Positions 36,725 to 45,424 of a stretch of DNA of 64,000 bases are shown here, piece after piece. This DNA is from Plantibacter sp. VKM Ac-2880 (GTDB taxonomy: Bacteria > Actinomycetota > Actinomycetes > Actinomycetales > Microbacteriaceae): contig NZ_JADKSJ010000001.1 in the NCBI RefSeq assembly GCF_015351235.1, forward strand, positions 1,117,530 through 1,181,529. The letters are read 5' to 3'. Each line of letters opens with the position of its first letter. The stretch's first letter is position 1. The notes below the pieces were generated by a model. It saw only the letters and a list, made by a program, of their open reading frames with translations, was not told where the DNA came from and ran no database searches. Position numbers and translations under genes: made by a program.

Positions 36725-36742
36725 CATGAGTTCGCTCTCATG
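36725..36742. promoter_or_regulatory. Possible operator upstream of the HTH/rep operon
   Basis: CATGAG (36725-36730) and CTCATG (36737-36742) form a perfect dyad with a 6-base spacer, 12 bases before the HTH gene start in the divergent region shared with the integrase. This is a suitable site for autoregulation by the HTH protein; not demonstrated. Confidence 0.4.
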
Positions 36743-37001
36743 GGGACCGCATCCGCCTGGTCGTGTAGCCGTTCCGTATCTGGCGTGCGTGCACATCTTG
36801 TGCTGTCCGCTCTTCGAAGCCAGCGTTCGAGTCACCCGCTATGCGGACCTGTTCTCCAACGTGACGCTTCCTAGCGAAGGAAGCTCCGCCGCCCCGTAGT
36901 GCGGCATCTTCTGACCCTTCAATTCGGGCTGCCCACAATGTAGCACGAGACGCCGACTAAGCTCACAATTGTTCACGCCAATTCATACCCACGGGAGATC
37001 T

Positions 37002-38093
37002 ATGGGCACGGTCAAGTCGTACGAGACCAAGACCAAGGGCCGGCTCTACGAGGTCTGGTACACGAAGCCAGACGGCTCACGTGGTCACGACCGGGGCTTC
37101 AAGCTGAAGCGTGACGCCGAGGCTCACCTCGCGACCGTGGAGGTCTCGAAGCTCAAGGGATCGTATGTGGATCGGGCGGACGCTAGGGCCACGATCGCGC
37201 AACTGGGCGCCGAGTGGATTGCGCGCCATAAGACCAAGGTGACCCCCAGCAGTCATCACTCGGTTGAGAGTGCCTGGCGGGTGCACGTGCTGCCGGAGTG
37301 GGGAGGATACGCCGTTGGCGCAGTGACCAAACGGCAGGTCGAGGCGTGGCTCACGCGACTTGGTGAGACGCGATCGCATACGACAGTCGCGCGAGCACGA
37401 GATCTCCTCGCTGGCATCTTCGACGATGCGATCGAGGACAACCGCGTCACAAAGAACCCGTCGCGGGGGATCACGATCAAGAAAAAGCCGATTCCCGACG
37501 AGGTGTTCCTCACGCATGCGCAGGTGGAGGAGCTCGCCGGTGCGGCGAGGGAGTCGAGCGTAGTCCGCTTCCTGGCCTACACCGGGCTCAGATGGGGAGA
37601 GGCGACTGCGCTCCGCGTGCGCAACATCGATCTTGTGCGGAGGCGCGTGAACATCCGAGAGGCGGTCGCGGAAGTCAATTATCGGCAGATCTTAGGGAGT
37701 GTAAAGTCCCATGAACGGCGGACAGTCGCCTACCCCGATTTCCTCGACACCGAGGTGGCTGCGGCATGCAAGAACAAGGCACCCGACGATCTAGTTTGGA
37801 CCGCAGACGATGGTACTTTTCTCCGACCGGGCCACGCGTACAACGGCTGGTTTGCGAGAGCGGTCAAGCGCTGCATGGACGTCGATCCACACTTCCGTCG
37901 GATCACGCCGCATGACCTGCGTCATACCGCCGCTTCGCTCGCGATCAGTGCGGGCGCTAATGTCAAGGTAGTGCAGCGCATGCTCGGTCATAAGTCTGCG
38001 AAGGTCACTCTGGACACCTACGCTGCGCTGTTTCCTGACGATCTGGACAACGTGACAGATGCGCTGAGCCGTCAGCGTGCTGAGCAACTCTGA
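37002..38093 (+). CDS. int: Tyrosine-type site-specific integrase
   Basis: Catalyses integration and excision at the tRNA-Ser att sites. 363 residues from ATG 37002, set by GGGAG five bases upstream. Seen: an N-terminal arm-binding region (GTVKSYETKTKGRLYEVWY), a SAM-like core-binding domain (about 65-150), and the catalytic domain with TGLRWGEATAL (Arg), HDLRHTAASL (His-x-x-Arg), LGHKSAKVTLDTYAALFP (His and Tyr nucleophile). All catalytic residues are present, so it should be active. It lies inside the element but about 2.6 kb from attR, not directly beside an att site. Confidence 0.95.
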   Translation: MGTVKSYETKTKGRLYEVWYTKPDGSRGHDRGFKLKRDAEAHLATVEVSKLKGSYVDRADARATIAQLGAEWIARHKTKVTPSSHHSVESAWRVHVLPEWGGYAVGAVTKRQVEAWLTRLGETRSHTTVARARDLLAGIFDDAIEDNRVTKNPSRGITIKKKPIPDEVFLTHAQVEELAGAARESSVVRFLAYTGLRWGEATALRVRNIDLVRRRVNIREAVAEVNYRQILGSVKSHERRTVAYPDFLDTEVAAACKNKAPDDLVWTADDGTFLRPGHAYNGWFARAVKRCMDVDPHFRRITPHDLRHTAASLAISAGANVKVVQRMLGHKSAKVTLDTYAALFPDDLDNVTDALSRQRAEQL

Positions 38094-38156
38094 TCCGTCT
38101 CTCGTGGCGGTGCGCCACCAGACAGTGCAGAACTCAAGGTTTGGATTAAAAGGTCG

Positions 38157-39047
38157 ATGGAAGCGGAAATGGCGGAAAACGCGATACGCACTGAAGACGA
38201 GTGGGGTCTCGAGCTCTCGCAGCTGGTTGGCAAGATTCAAGAACTCCCCAGGGCATACGAGCGCGCTTATGAAGTGAAGCCGCTCAGAGAGTCGATTCGA
38301 GCCGCAGACGATATAGCGACAGGGTCGCTTTCGATCGGTCAGTATGTGCAGTATTGTCTTGCGCAGGCTGTGGACGCTTGCGTTGGCATAGAGCACCTGG
38401 TGTCGACGCCTCGCGGTCTTGCAATACCGTTGGTGGCTACTTATCCGCTTGCGCGAACGGCGATCGAATCTGCCTGTACGGCGCTCTGGGTGATGCGTCC
38501 GCCCGCTCGGAGAGAGCGGGTGCTTCGGCGTCTGCAGGCTACCCAGGACGAACTCGCCTACGAAAAGTCGTTCATTGTGGCGGCCAGTGCGTCACAGCAG
38601 GCGAGTGCAAGAGAGTCCATGAAGCGTGTGAATGCCAAAGGCGCGAGAGAAACGAGGCGTCAGATGAGGCGGGTTGCCGACGCATCGGGCATCGAATGGG
38701 CTGAGTATGAACGAGGGCTTCCCGGTTGGGAGAAGGTTGTGGACGAAGCGGGTGACCTATTTAACGTGAACTCCTCATCGCTCCTTGTCGGTGCATGGAA
38801 GTTTACGAGCGGACTGACCCACCCGTCGTTTATGCGCGGTCTGGTCGCGCATGAGTTCCTACAAACCGCAGACTCTGGTGATGCTGAGGGAGCTCATGAG
38901 GTCAGGGGGCGTCTGACTGGCGATCCGGCGTGGATCACATCGACGGCGACTGCTGCTCAAGTCATGACGCTACGTGCGATCGCAATGCTCCGTGTAACGA
39001 AAGCGATGGTGAATGGGGAGCGGCCGGTACCTTCCCCGCGTACGTAG
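38157..39047 (+). CDS. Hypothetical helical protein (296 aa)
   Basis: 296 residues, predicted almost fully helical, without signal peptide or clear membrane span. The central part (YPLARTAIESACTALWVMRP, then RRERVLRRLQATQDELAYEK) resembles a widespread but uncharacterised actinobacterial helical family. A conserved-looking GLTHPSFMRG lies near the C-terminus. It is 63 bases after the integrase gene and is A/T-richer than the chromosome. No function can be assigned; cargo of the element. Confidence 0.65.
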   Translation: MEAEMAENAIRTEDEWGLELSQLVGKIQELPRAYERAYEVKPLRESIRAADDIATGSLSIGQYVQYCLAQAVDACVGIEHLVSTPRGLAIPLVATYPLARTAIESACTALWVMRPPARRERVLRRLQATQDELAYEKSFIVAASASQQASARESMKRVNAKGARETRRQMRRVADASGIEWAEYERGLPGWEKVVDEAGDLFNVNSSSLLVGAWKFTSGLTHPSFMRGLVAHEFLQTADSGDAEGAHEVRGRLTGDPAWITSTATAAQVMTLRAIAMLRVTKAMVNGERPVPSPRT

Positions 39048-39118
39048 CCGGAACTCTGCTTCCTATCCTACGCCCGCGCTCCTCGTGCGAGGAACCCTCG
39101 ACACGGCAGAATGGCACC

Positions 39119-39601
39119 ATGCACATGCACATCGCTCTTGCCTCAGATTCGGCCGCCGCGATTGACAGTACGGCGCTCGCGCTATTGTCGATCTTTGGCG
39201 GTGCTGGGGTGACCATTTTGGCTGGTTTCATCGGCGCTGGAATCCAGGGGCGGCGCGAGCACAATCGTTGGGTGTCCGCGCACCGTTACGAAGCGTTCGT
39301 GAAAGCTTTCGCCCTAATGAAGGGGTTTCAGCTGATTCACTCCAAGTCCATGAAGCTCGCACAACAAAAGGGAATGAAGATGGACAGCCCTGAGCTGGTG
39401 GCGCTCCTGGCAGAATCGGACCAGCTGTACATTACGGTGGCTGAGACTCTCGCGCCGCTCGTCATCCTCGGGCCAACGTCCGTTTCGGAACACGCGGATG
39501 CCATGCAGGCTGCATTCGAGGCCAGTGACTATGAGGCGCTGAGGGAAGCCGAGCGTGCTTTCGTCCTAGCCGCGCGGACTGTGCTGAAGATTCGAGCGTA
39601 A
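39119..39601 (+). CDS. Small membrane protein of the mobile element (160 aa)
   Basis: 160 residues from ATG 39119 (MHMHIALASDS). One hydrophobic helix at about residues 17-40 (ALALLSIFGGAGVTILAGFI) is followed by a basic stretch (QGRREHNRWVSAHRY) and a helical cytosolic domain. This N-anchored topology is common among uncharacterised element-borne proteins. No family recognised. The preceding gene ends 71 bases upstream; the next begins within 170 bases. Confidence 0.65.
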   Translation: MHMHIALASDSAAAIDSTALALLSIFGGAGVTILAGFIGAGIQGRREHNRWVSAHRYEAFVKAFALMKGFQLIHSKSMKLAQQKGMKMDSPELVALLAESDQLYITVAETLAPLVILGPTSVSEHADAMQAAFEASDYEALREAERAFVLAARTVLKIRA

Positions 39602-39770
39602 AACAATGGGTCTGTTGCACAGCAGTGCGACAGCTCACAACCACGTAGACGCTCCGAGCAAGCGCTGGTGGAGTCTGCCAAGGTCTAAGGGCCTGGGAGC
39701 GCAGACTGGACGAGGCGACCTGCCTCTTAGGGTTGGTACGCCAATACTCTTACAATCGGGGGTCAGCGAA

Positions 39771-40586
39771 GTGGGATGTACAGAGAAAGATGGAAGCGTC
39801 TCGCCTGCATGGGCCTATGCGCTCTCGGGCATTAATGCGTTGGTCGCATTGTTGCTCGTCGTCAATGCTCCGCGCGAGGATTGGCAGTTAGCGCCCGCAT
39901 TTCTGCCGGCCGCGGGCGTGGCGGCCACGCTGGCGGGAGTCTCGTTCGTACGCGCTCCGAGATCTACCCCAACGGTCCGTGCAGACGTATTCGTGCTCGT
40001 CGGGTTACTACTTGCCGGTCTTGCCGCCCTGATCATTCCACTGGTGGTGGTAGATCCTCAGACGGTCAGGAGTGATCCAGGACCGCTGATTTTGCGTAAC
40101 TTCCTGACGGCGGGCTTCGCGGTCTTGATTGCGTTCTTCGCGACCCTCGCCGCCTCGCCATGTGGGAGGCGACCGCTTTGTGGCGCTGCAGATGACGGGG
40201 CAGTAGGGGAGCACCCGCGACATCAGGAGCAGAGCGGAAACGACGACGTAGACGGTGCCACCCAGCCGCAGTCGGATGAAGGTCTGTCTGACGCAAGCCC
40301 GTCGACGAGCGTCGTTGGCGACGTACCGCCCTCGACTGTTGGCGTGTTGCAGATGGAGGAGCCCGAGGCGGCGACAGATGGCGGACGGACAACCCCACTG
40401 GGAGGGTCCGGACCGCTGGCCCGGACTGGCCGGCGCTATGAGACTGCCGCGGTCGTCAGGAGTAGGCGGACCGAGGACGCTAGCTTCACGTCGACGACCA
40501 GGGAGCGCGTTTCGTTATCGCTGTGCGCGCTTGCCAGTTTTCTCCTCGGCGCTCTTTTTGGATTCTCTACTCGCCGGAACCGGTAG
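39771..40586 (+). CDS. Multi-span membrane protein of the mobile element
   Basis: 271 residues from GTG 39771, preceded by CGGGGG and a TACAAT box about 16-21 bases upstream; the frame is open from 39606, so a longer form is possible. Four hydrophobic helices occupy the first 130 residues. A polar, Ser/Thr/Asp-rich loop of about 110 residues follows, and a final helix (LSLCALASFLLGALFGF) ends in TRRNR. No known domain. It is the last gene before attR. Confidence 0.6.
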   Translation: MGCTEKDGSVSPAWAYALSGINALVALLLVVNAPREDWQLAPAFLPAAGVAATLAGVSFVRAPRSTPTVRADVFVLVGLLLAGLAALIIPLVVVDPQTVRSDPGPLILRNFLTAGFAVLIAFFATLAASPCGRRPLCGAADDGAVGEHPRHQEQSGNDDVDGATQPQSDEGLSDASPSTSVVGDVPPSTVGVLQMEEPEAATDGGRTTPLGGSGPLARTGRRYETAAVVRSRRTEDASFTSTTRERVSLSLCALASFLLGALFGFSTRRNR

Positions 40587-40723
40587 GTGTTGATCGCAAT
40601 CCGTGGTGCGTTTTGGTGCAGGAGTGCATGTGAGCAAGTGAGTGCAGCCGTGCATACTCGCGGGAAAATGTGCGTGAAAATCGGTGTTCCAAGGCCGGCT
40701 CCAGGCGGCGTCTGCCTCCGGCA

Positions 40724-40751
40724 GTGGGTTCAAATCCCACCGGTACCGCCA
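40724..40751 (+). repeat. attR core (28-bp copy of tRNA-Ser 3' end)
   Basis: Identical to 27167-27194 and ending in GCCA like the tRNA. Upstream bases differ from the tRNA, so this is not a second tRNA gene. It marks the right border of the element. Confidence 0.93.
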
Positions 40752-40753
40752 GC

Positions 40754-40801
40754 AGAAGCCCCCTCCACCCGAGCAACACCGGGACGGAGGGGGCTTCTTC
40801 G
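40754..40801 (+). terminator. Terminator hairpin just outside attR (probable original tRNA-Ser terminator)
   Basis: Perfect 13-bp arms AGAAGCCCCCTCC (40754-40766) and GGAGGGGGCTTCT (40786-40798), followed by TCGTT. It starts 3 bases beyond attR. Before integration these bases would have followed the tRNA CCA, so this is likely the displaced native terminator. The remainder of 40587-40966 holds no gene that I can support. Confidence 0.8.
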
Positions 40802-40966
40802 TTGCCAGCGCTTCACCGCGGCGGGCCGCTCCGATCGTCTCCGCGCACCACCCAGACCCCGTTGCCCGTCTCCTTGGCACTCGCATTTCGGTCCCTGATT
40901 CGCTCTCGATTCCGTGCGTTCTCGGACCTTCCGTGGCAGGCTGAGAGCGATCGAGGAGGTGTGCTG

Positions 40967-41164
40967 ATGGTGACCGGATCGATGTTGTTGGCGCTCGCAG
41001 GAGGTGTCGGTGTCGCTGTCGCCGTCGTGCTCGCCGTGGTGTCGCGGAGGAGTTCCCACCCGCGGTCGGCGGATCCGCACCTGCAGGCGACCGACCCAGA
41101 AGCGGCTGCAGCACTGCGGGACATCCAGGCTCAGATCGATCGCGGGCGCGGGCCACTCGGCTGA
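40967..41164 (+). CDS. Small membrane-anchored protein (65 aa)
   Basis: 65 residues from ATG 40967, set by a strong GAGGAGG site. An N-terminal hydrophobic helix (MLLALAGGVGVAVAVVLAVV) is followed by a basic SRRSSH stop-transfer stretch and a short polar tail (DPEAAAALRDIQAQIDRG). No family recognised. It is outside the element, in GC-rich chromosomal sequence. Confidence 0.7.
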   Translation: MVTGSMLLALAGGVGVAVAVVLAVVSRRSSHPRSADPHLQATDPEAAAALRDIQAQIDRGRGPLG

Positions 41165-41279
41165 CGATCGCTGGAGAGCGGTCCGCTGCTCGCCCGTCGC
41201 CGAACTGAAAAACACCGATTCCCAGCTTCGCCCAGGGACGCCTCATCTGAGGCACAGCACCGCGTCGCACAGTGAAGTC

Positions 41280-42245
41280 ATGACCAGATCACGCGCCGTC
41301 CTCGTTCCGTTCGCCCGCACCGCCGTCGTCCTCGCCGGCGTCGCGATGCTCGCCGGCTGCCAAGCCACCTCGGCGGCCACCGCCGACCCCTCGTCGTCCG
41401 CTTCGTCGGCGACGAACGGCCGCGACGACGGCGGCGCGATGGGCGACCGCGCGGATTCCCAGACCGAGCAGAAGAACCTCGCCGCCGTCCTCAAGCTGTA
41501 CACGGACGCGTTTCCGGACCCCGCCTCCTCGAAGGCGGTGGCCACGGCAGACAAGCTGGTCGCGGCCGACGCCGTCGCGCACGGTTCGGGGCAGAAGGCC
41601 GGGCCGGGCGGGTTGCTCAGCGAGTTCACCGCCGACCGGGGTCGCGTCCCCGGGGCGCAGGCGGTCGTCAAGCACACGGCTGCCGACGGTGACCTCGTCG
41701 CCGTGCACTACCAGGTCGCCTCCGATCCGGCCGACGAGCGGACCGGCGAGGCAGCCGTCGACCTGTTCCGTCTCCGCGACGGAGCCGTGGTCGAACGATG
41801 GTCCTTCGATCAGCCCATCGCAACGGGCACCCCGGCGAGCGGCAACACCAACACGATGTTCAGTGACCTCTACAACCCGCCGAAGCCCGCCGTCGCACCG
41901 TCGGAGGAGCAGGAGGAGCAGAACCGCACCTTCGCCGTGAGTGCGTACAACACCCTCTTCCGCGATCAGGACGTCTCCATCCTCGACAAGGCGTTCGACC
42001 CCGCGTACCTGCAGCACAACCCGGTCGCACCGAACGGCACGGCGGCGCTCAAGTCGTTCTTCTCCGGACCCTCCACCTTCCCGCCGCAAGAGTCGGTCAT
42101 CTCGCTCAGCGACGGCGACATCGTCTGGACCTTCTCGCAGAGCGTCGGAGCGAAGTCGGATGCCCCGATCCTCGCGGCGGACCTCTTCCGCGTCGACGAC
42201 AAGCTCATCCGCGAGCACTGGGACGTCGTGCCGACCGCCGGCTGA
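41280..42245 (+). CDS. Lipoprotein with two SnoaL/NTF2-like domains
   Basis: 321 residues. A lipoprotein signal peptide ends in LAGC (Cys about residue 25), followed by a Ser/Ala/Thr linker. Two SnoaL-like repeats follow: about 65-180 (KLYTDAF ... AVAHGSG ... DLFRLRDGAVVERW) and 210-320 (NTLFRDQD ... YLQHNPVAPNG ... DLFRVDDKLIREHWDVV). The HNP and EHWD patterns are typical of SnoaL-like proteins, many without known substrate. Probably anchored on the outer face of the membrane. Tandem duplication within one lipoprotein is a little unusual. Confidence 0.8.
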   Translation: MTRSRAVLVPFARTAVVLAGVAMLAGCQATSAATADPSSSASSATNGRDDGGAMGDRADSQTEQKNLAAVLKLYTDAFPDPASSKAVATADKLVAADAVAHGSGQKAGPGGLLSEFTADRGRVPGAQAVVKHTAADGDLVAVHYQVASDPADERTGEAAVDLFRLRDGAVVERWSFDQPIATGTPASGNTNTMFSDLYNPPKPAVAPSEEQEEQNRTFAVSAYNTLFRDQDVSILDKAFDPAYLQHNPVAPNGTAALKSFFSGPSTFPPQESVISLSDGDIVWTFSQSVGAKSDAPILAADLFRVDDKLIREHWDVVPTAG

Positions 42246-42275
42246 GCCTGGCCGCGGGCGGGCGGCGCGCCTACG

Positions 42276-42890
42276 ATGGACGGCATCGTGACCACCCACC
42301 CGAACGACGTCACCATCCGCGCGTTCTCACCAGCTGACGAGACGGGCTGGCTGCGCTGTCGTGTGCTGGCGTTCCTCTCCACGCAGTACTACGACGACGT
42401 CTGGCAACATCGTCCTCAGCTGTCGGAGCCGTCGTTCGGCCTCGTCGCCGTGGACGCCGAGCAGTGCGTGGTGGGGCTGCTCGACGTCCGTGTCGACGGC
42501 GCCGAGGCGACGATCGACACCGTAGCCGTGCATCCGGACCACCAGGACGGCGGCATCGCAACGGGACTCCTGGATGCTGCGCTCGCGCGACTGAGCGGCA
42601 GCGGCGTCAGCAGTCTCGACGCCTGGACCAGAGAGGACCCGGCTGCCAACGCGTGGTATCGACGGATGGGGTTCACCGAACAGGACCGGTACCTGCACGT
42701 CCACCTGTCAGACGGTGACGACGCCGACGGCTTCGTCACCCCGCCCGGCTTCAGTAATCCCGTGTCGGCGTTCGTGCACGTCGGGATCGAGCGCGAAGCC
42801 GAAGTGAGGTCCCGCTTCGCCCGGGTGTACGTGTGCAGGCAGTACCAGCGGGACCTCCATGTCCCTTCCTCCGCGACGCCCGCTGGCTAG
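42276..42890 (+). CDS. GNAT family N-acetyltransferase
   Basis: 204 residues. A GNAT domain covers about residues 10-140: TIDTVAVHPDHQDGGIATGLL is the acetyl-CoA binding motif A and NAWYRRMGFTEQDRYLHV the motif B. A C-terminal 55-residue extension (SAFVHVGIEREAEVRSRF) is not part of the core fold. Substrate unknown. GTG at 42288 is an alternative start. It is 30 bases after the SnoaL lipoprotein. Confidence 0.85.
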   Translation: MDGIVTTHPNDVTIRAFSPADETGWLRCRVLAFLSTQYYDDVWQHRPQLSEPSFGLVAVDAEQCVVGLLDVRVDGAEATIDTVAVHPDHQDGGIATGLLDAALARLSGSGVSSLDAWTREDPAANAWYRRMGFTEQDRYLHVHLSDGDDADGFVTPPGFSNPVSAFVHVGIEREAEVRSRFARVYVCRQYQRDLHVPSSATPAG

Positions 42891-42899
42891 AATCGCGGC

Positions 42900-43148
42900 A
42901 TGAGCGACGACACGACCACCGGTTCTGACGAGGCCTTCGGCGTCGAACCCGGCACGTACCGGCACTTCAAGGGTGCGTTGTACGAGGTGATCGGCGTCGG
43001 GCGTCACAGCGAGACGGAGGAGCCGTACGTCTTCTACCGGACGACGACGACCCCGCCGACGTCCTGGGTGCGACCGCTCGCGATGTTCGTCGAACCCGTC
43101 TCGCGCGACGGCTACAACGGCCCGCGCTTCGCCCGCGTCAGCGACTGA
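42900..43148 (+). CDS. DUF1653 domain protein
   Basis: 82 residues, nearly all of it the DUF1653 domain: PGTYRHFKGALYEVIGVGRH, then EPYVFYRT and WVRPLAMFVEPV. This small beta-rich domain is widespread and of unknown function. It lies 9 bases after the GNAT gene and 16 before the SRPBCC gene, so the three may be co-transcribed. Confidence 0.88.
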   Translation: MSDDTTTGSDEAFGVEPGTYRHFKGALYEVIGVGRHSETEEPYVFYRTTTTPPTSWVRPLAMFVEPVSRDGYNGPRFARVSD

Positions 43149-43164
43149 ACGAGGAGGACCACCC

Positions 43165-43656
43165 ATGGACGAGACTTCCGATCCGCAACCCGAACCCGCC
43201 GACGCCCGAGACCTCCTGGTCGAGCGGATCATCCGCGCCCCGCGGTCGATCGTCTGGGCGGCGTGGACCGACGCTGCGACACTCGGCCGTTGGTGGGTGC
43301 CCGCGCCTTCGGTGTGCCGGGTCCTCGACCTCGAGCTGAGGCCGGGCGGGTCGTTCCGCACGGAGTTCAGTGAGGACGGGGAAGCGTTCGTCCCGCAGAT
43401 CACCGGCTGTGTCCTCGAGGTCGTCCCCGAGCAGCGCCTCGTGTGGACGACGGCGCTCGTCGCGGGATGGCGGCCCGCCGAGGACCCGTTCATCACGGCG
43501 GTCATCGAGATGGAGGACCACCCCGACGGCACCCGGTACCGGGCGACCGCGCTCCACCGTGACATCGCGCAACGCGACCACCACCTGGAGCTCGGTTTCC
43601 ATGCCGGGTGGGGGATCGTCACCGAGCAACTCGCCACGCTCGTCGAGCAGGCGTGA
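43165..43656 (+). CDS. SRPBCC (AHSA1-like) domain protein
   Basis: 163 residues with the activator-of-Hsp90/START-like fold: RIIRAPRSIVWAAWTDAATLGRWW, then LRPGGSFRTEF, VVPEQRLVWTTAL and HLELGFHAGWG. These small hydrophobic-ligand-binding proteins have varied or unknown roles. GAGGAGG precedes the ATG. Confidence 0.88.
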   Translation: MDETSDPQPEPADARDLLVERIIRAPRSIVWAAWTDAATLGRWWVPAPSVCRVLDLELRPGGSFRTEFSEDGEAFVPQITGCVLEVVPEQRLVWTTALVAGWRPAEDPFITAVIEMEDHPDGTRYRATALHRDIAQRDHHLELGFHAGWGIVTEQLATLVEQA

Positions 43657-43706
43657 GGAGCGCGACCCGACGGCCGACACCGCCTCCCTCCGCGTAAACT
43701 CGGGGG

Positions 43707-44063
43707 ATGCCCAGTCCGACCCCAGCACCCGCACCCTTCGCCCTCCGTCCGGCGCTCATCCCGGGCATCCTGGGGGCGGTCGCGCTCATGCTCGGACTCG
43801 CGCTGCTCGAACTCGACGCGTTCACGATCGTCCGGTTCGTCGTGAGCATCCTCGCGCTCATCATGGCCGTGTTCGCGTGGCAGGCGAAGCAGCCGCTCTG
43901 GATGATCCCGACCCTGCTCGTCGCGATCGTCTGGAACCCTGTCATCCCGTTCCCCTTCAGCGGCATCCCCTGGGTCATCGCCCAGTTCCTCGGCGGTGTC
44001 GTCCTCGTCGCCGTCGGCATCCTCCTCGAGAACAAGCACGCCGCCACCCCACCCGCCACCTGA
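43707..44063 (+). CDS. Small four-helix membrane protein
   Basis: 118 residues with a Pro-rich start (MPSPTPAPAP) and four hydrophobic helices (about residues 17-35, 40-58, 64-78 and 88-108). A conserved-looking WNPVIPFPFSGIPW loop lies between the last two helices. No function known; similar small proteins occur in related Actinobacteria. Confidence 0.7.
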   Translation: MPSPTPAPAPFALRPALIPGILGAVALMLGLALLELDAFTIVRFVVSILALIMAVFAWQAKQPLWMIPTLLVAIVWNPVIPFPFSGIPWVIAQFLGGVVLVAVGILLENKHAATPPAT

Positions 44064-44119
44064 GCGGAAATGTTTCGGGAACGCCGGCGGGTCGTCCTCG
44101 CTCTGGCAAGCTTGCGCTC

Positions 44120-45403
44120 ATGACGCTTGAACGCAACTGGGCCGGCACACACACCTTCGCAGCGCCGCGGATCGTGAACGCCACGTCGATCGACGAGGTC
44201 CGCACCCTGGTGGCGGACGCGGCCCGCAACGGCACGCGCGTCCGCGCCCTCGGCACCCGCCACTCCTTCACCGACCTGGCCGACTCCGACGGCACGCTCA
44301 TCACCGTGATCGACATCCCCGCGGACCCGGTGTTCGACGAAGCGGCCGGCTCCGTCACGATCGGCGCCGGCACCCGCTACGGCATCGCCGCCGCGTGGCT
44401 CGCCCAACACGGCCTCGCCTTCCACAACATGGGGTCGCTCCCGCACATCTCCATCGGCGGCGCGATCGCGACCGGCACCCACGGTTCCGGCAATGACAAC
44501 GGCATCCTCTCCTCCGCCGTGAGCGGTCTCGAATACGTCGACGCCATCGGCGAACTCGTCCACGTCCGTCGCGGCGACCCGGGGTTCGACGGCCTCGTCA
44601 TCGGTCTCGGTGCGTACGGCATCGTCGTCCGGGTCACCGTCGACGTTCAGCCCGCCTACCGGGTGCGCCAGGACGTCTACCGCGATGTGCCGTGGGACGC
44701 GGTCCTCGCTGACTTCGACGGCGTCACCGGTGGTGCGTACAGCGTGAGCATCTTCACGAACTGGCTCGGCGACACCATCGAGCAGATCTGGTGGAAGACC
44801 CGGCTGTCGGCCAGTGACGACACGATCCCCGTCGTCCCGGAGTCGTGGCTCGGGGTGCCGCGCGACGTTCTGACCACCGGCAACCTCGTCGAGACGGACC
44901 CCGCCAACCTCACCCTGCAGGGCGGGGTGCCCGGCGACTGGTGGGAGCGACTGCCGCACTTCCGACTCGAGTCGACACCGAGCAACGGCGACGAGATCCA
45001 GACCGAGTACTTCATCGATCGCGCCGACGGTCCCGCGGCGATCACGGCCCTGCGCGCGCTCGGCGATCGCATCGCCCCGCTGCTCCTCGTGACCGAACTG
45101 CGCACCGCAGCGCCGGACAAGCTCTGGCTGAGTGGCGCCTACCACCGCGACATGCTCGCCGTGCACTTCACCTGGCGGAACCTGCCCGACGAGGTGCGCG
45201 GGGTGCTGCCCGCGATCGAGGAGGCCCTCGCGCCGTTCGGTGCCCGCCCGCACTGGGGCAAGCTCAACCTCCTGACCGCCGAACGGATCGCCGAGGTCAC
45301 GCCGCGGCTCGCCGACGCCAGGGACCTGTTCGAGCGGTTGGACCCCGCCGGTACCTTCACGAACGCGCACCTCGAACGCATCGGGGTGCGTCTGCCCCGG
45401 TAG
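44120..45403 (+). CDS. aldO: FAD-dependent alditol oxidase
   Basis: Oxidises sugar alcohols such as xylitol or sorbitol at C1, making hydrogen peroxide. 427 residues, close to the Streptomyces enzyme. Seen: GTRHSFTDLA, where His is the covalent flavin site; SLPHISIGGAIATGTHGSG in the PP-loop FAD domain; and a C-terminal substrate domain with TELRT, AVHFTW and ARPHWGKLN, which carry the Glu/Arg, His and Lys of the known active site. D-arabinono-lactone oxidase is a related alternative, but the active-site set fits AldO. Confidence 0.85.
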   Translation: MTLERNWAGTHTFAAPRIVNATSIDEVRTLVADAARNGTRVRALGTRHSFTDLADSDGTLITVIDIPADPVFDEAAGSVTIGAGTRYGIAAAWLAQHGLAFHNMGSLPHISIGGAIATGTHGSGNDNGILSSAVSGLEYVDAIGELVHVRRGDPGFDGLVIGLGAYGIVVRVTVDVQPAYRVRQDVYRDVPWDAVLADFDGVTGGAYSVSIFTNWLGDTIEQIWWKTRLSASDDTIPVVPESWLGVPRDVLTTGNLVETDPANLTLQGGVPGDWWERLPHFRLESTPSNGDEIQTEYFIDRADGPAAITALRALGDRIAPLLLVTELRTAAPDKLWLSGAYHRDMLAVHFTWRNLPDEVRGVLPAIEEALAPFGARPHWGKLNLLTAERIAEVTPRLADARDLFERLDPAGTFTNAHLERIGVRLPR

Positions 45404-45424
45404 TCGGCTCCGATGGTGTCGGAC

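Larger units (their letters stand above)
27195..40751. mobile_element. Integrated rolling-circle-type mobile element carrying a candidate defence cassette
   Basis: About 13.6 kb between two identical 28-bp att repeats at tRNA-Ser(CGA). It encodes a tyrosine integrase, an HTH/excisionase-like protein, a Rep with HUH and SF3-helicase motifs, a Mob/Pre-like protein, and cargo: C5-methyltransferase, GIY-YIG protein, GHKL ATPase and several unknown genes. Base composition is visibly less GC-rich than the flanks. No conjugation ATPase (FtsK/TraB- or VirB4-like), capsid or terminase gene was seen, so it looks like an integrative, perhaps mobilizable plasmid rather than a phage or self-transmissible ICE. 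Confidence 0.9.

Noticed and set aside
36738-36938. A 66-codon minus-strand frame in the int-HTH divergent region
   Set aside because: No ribosome site, composition unlike a folded protein, and it occupies the region expected to hold the divergent promoters.
40724-40751. A second tRNA-Ser gene
   Set aside because: Only the 3' 28 bases match; there is no anticodon arm, D arm or 5' acceptor strand upstream, so it is attR.
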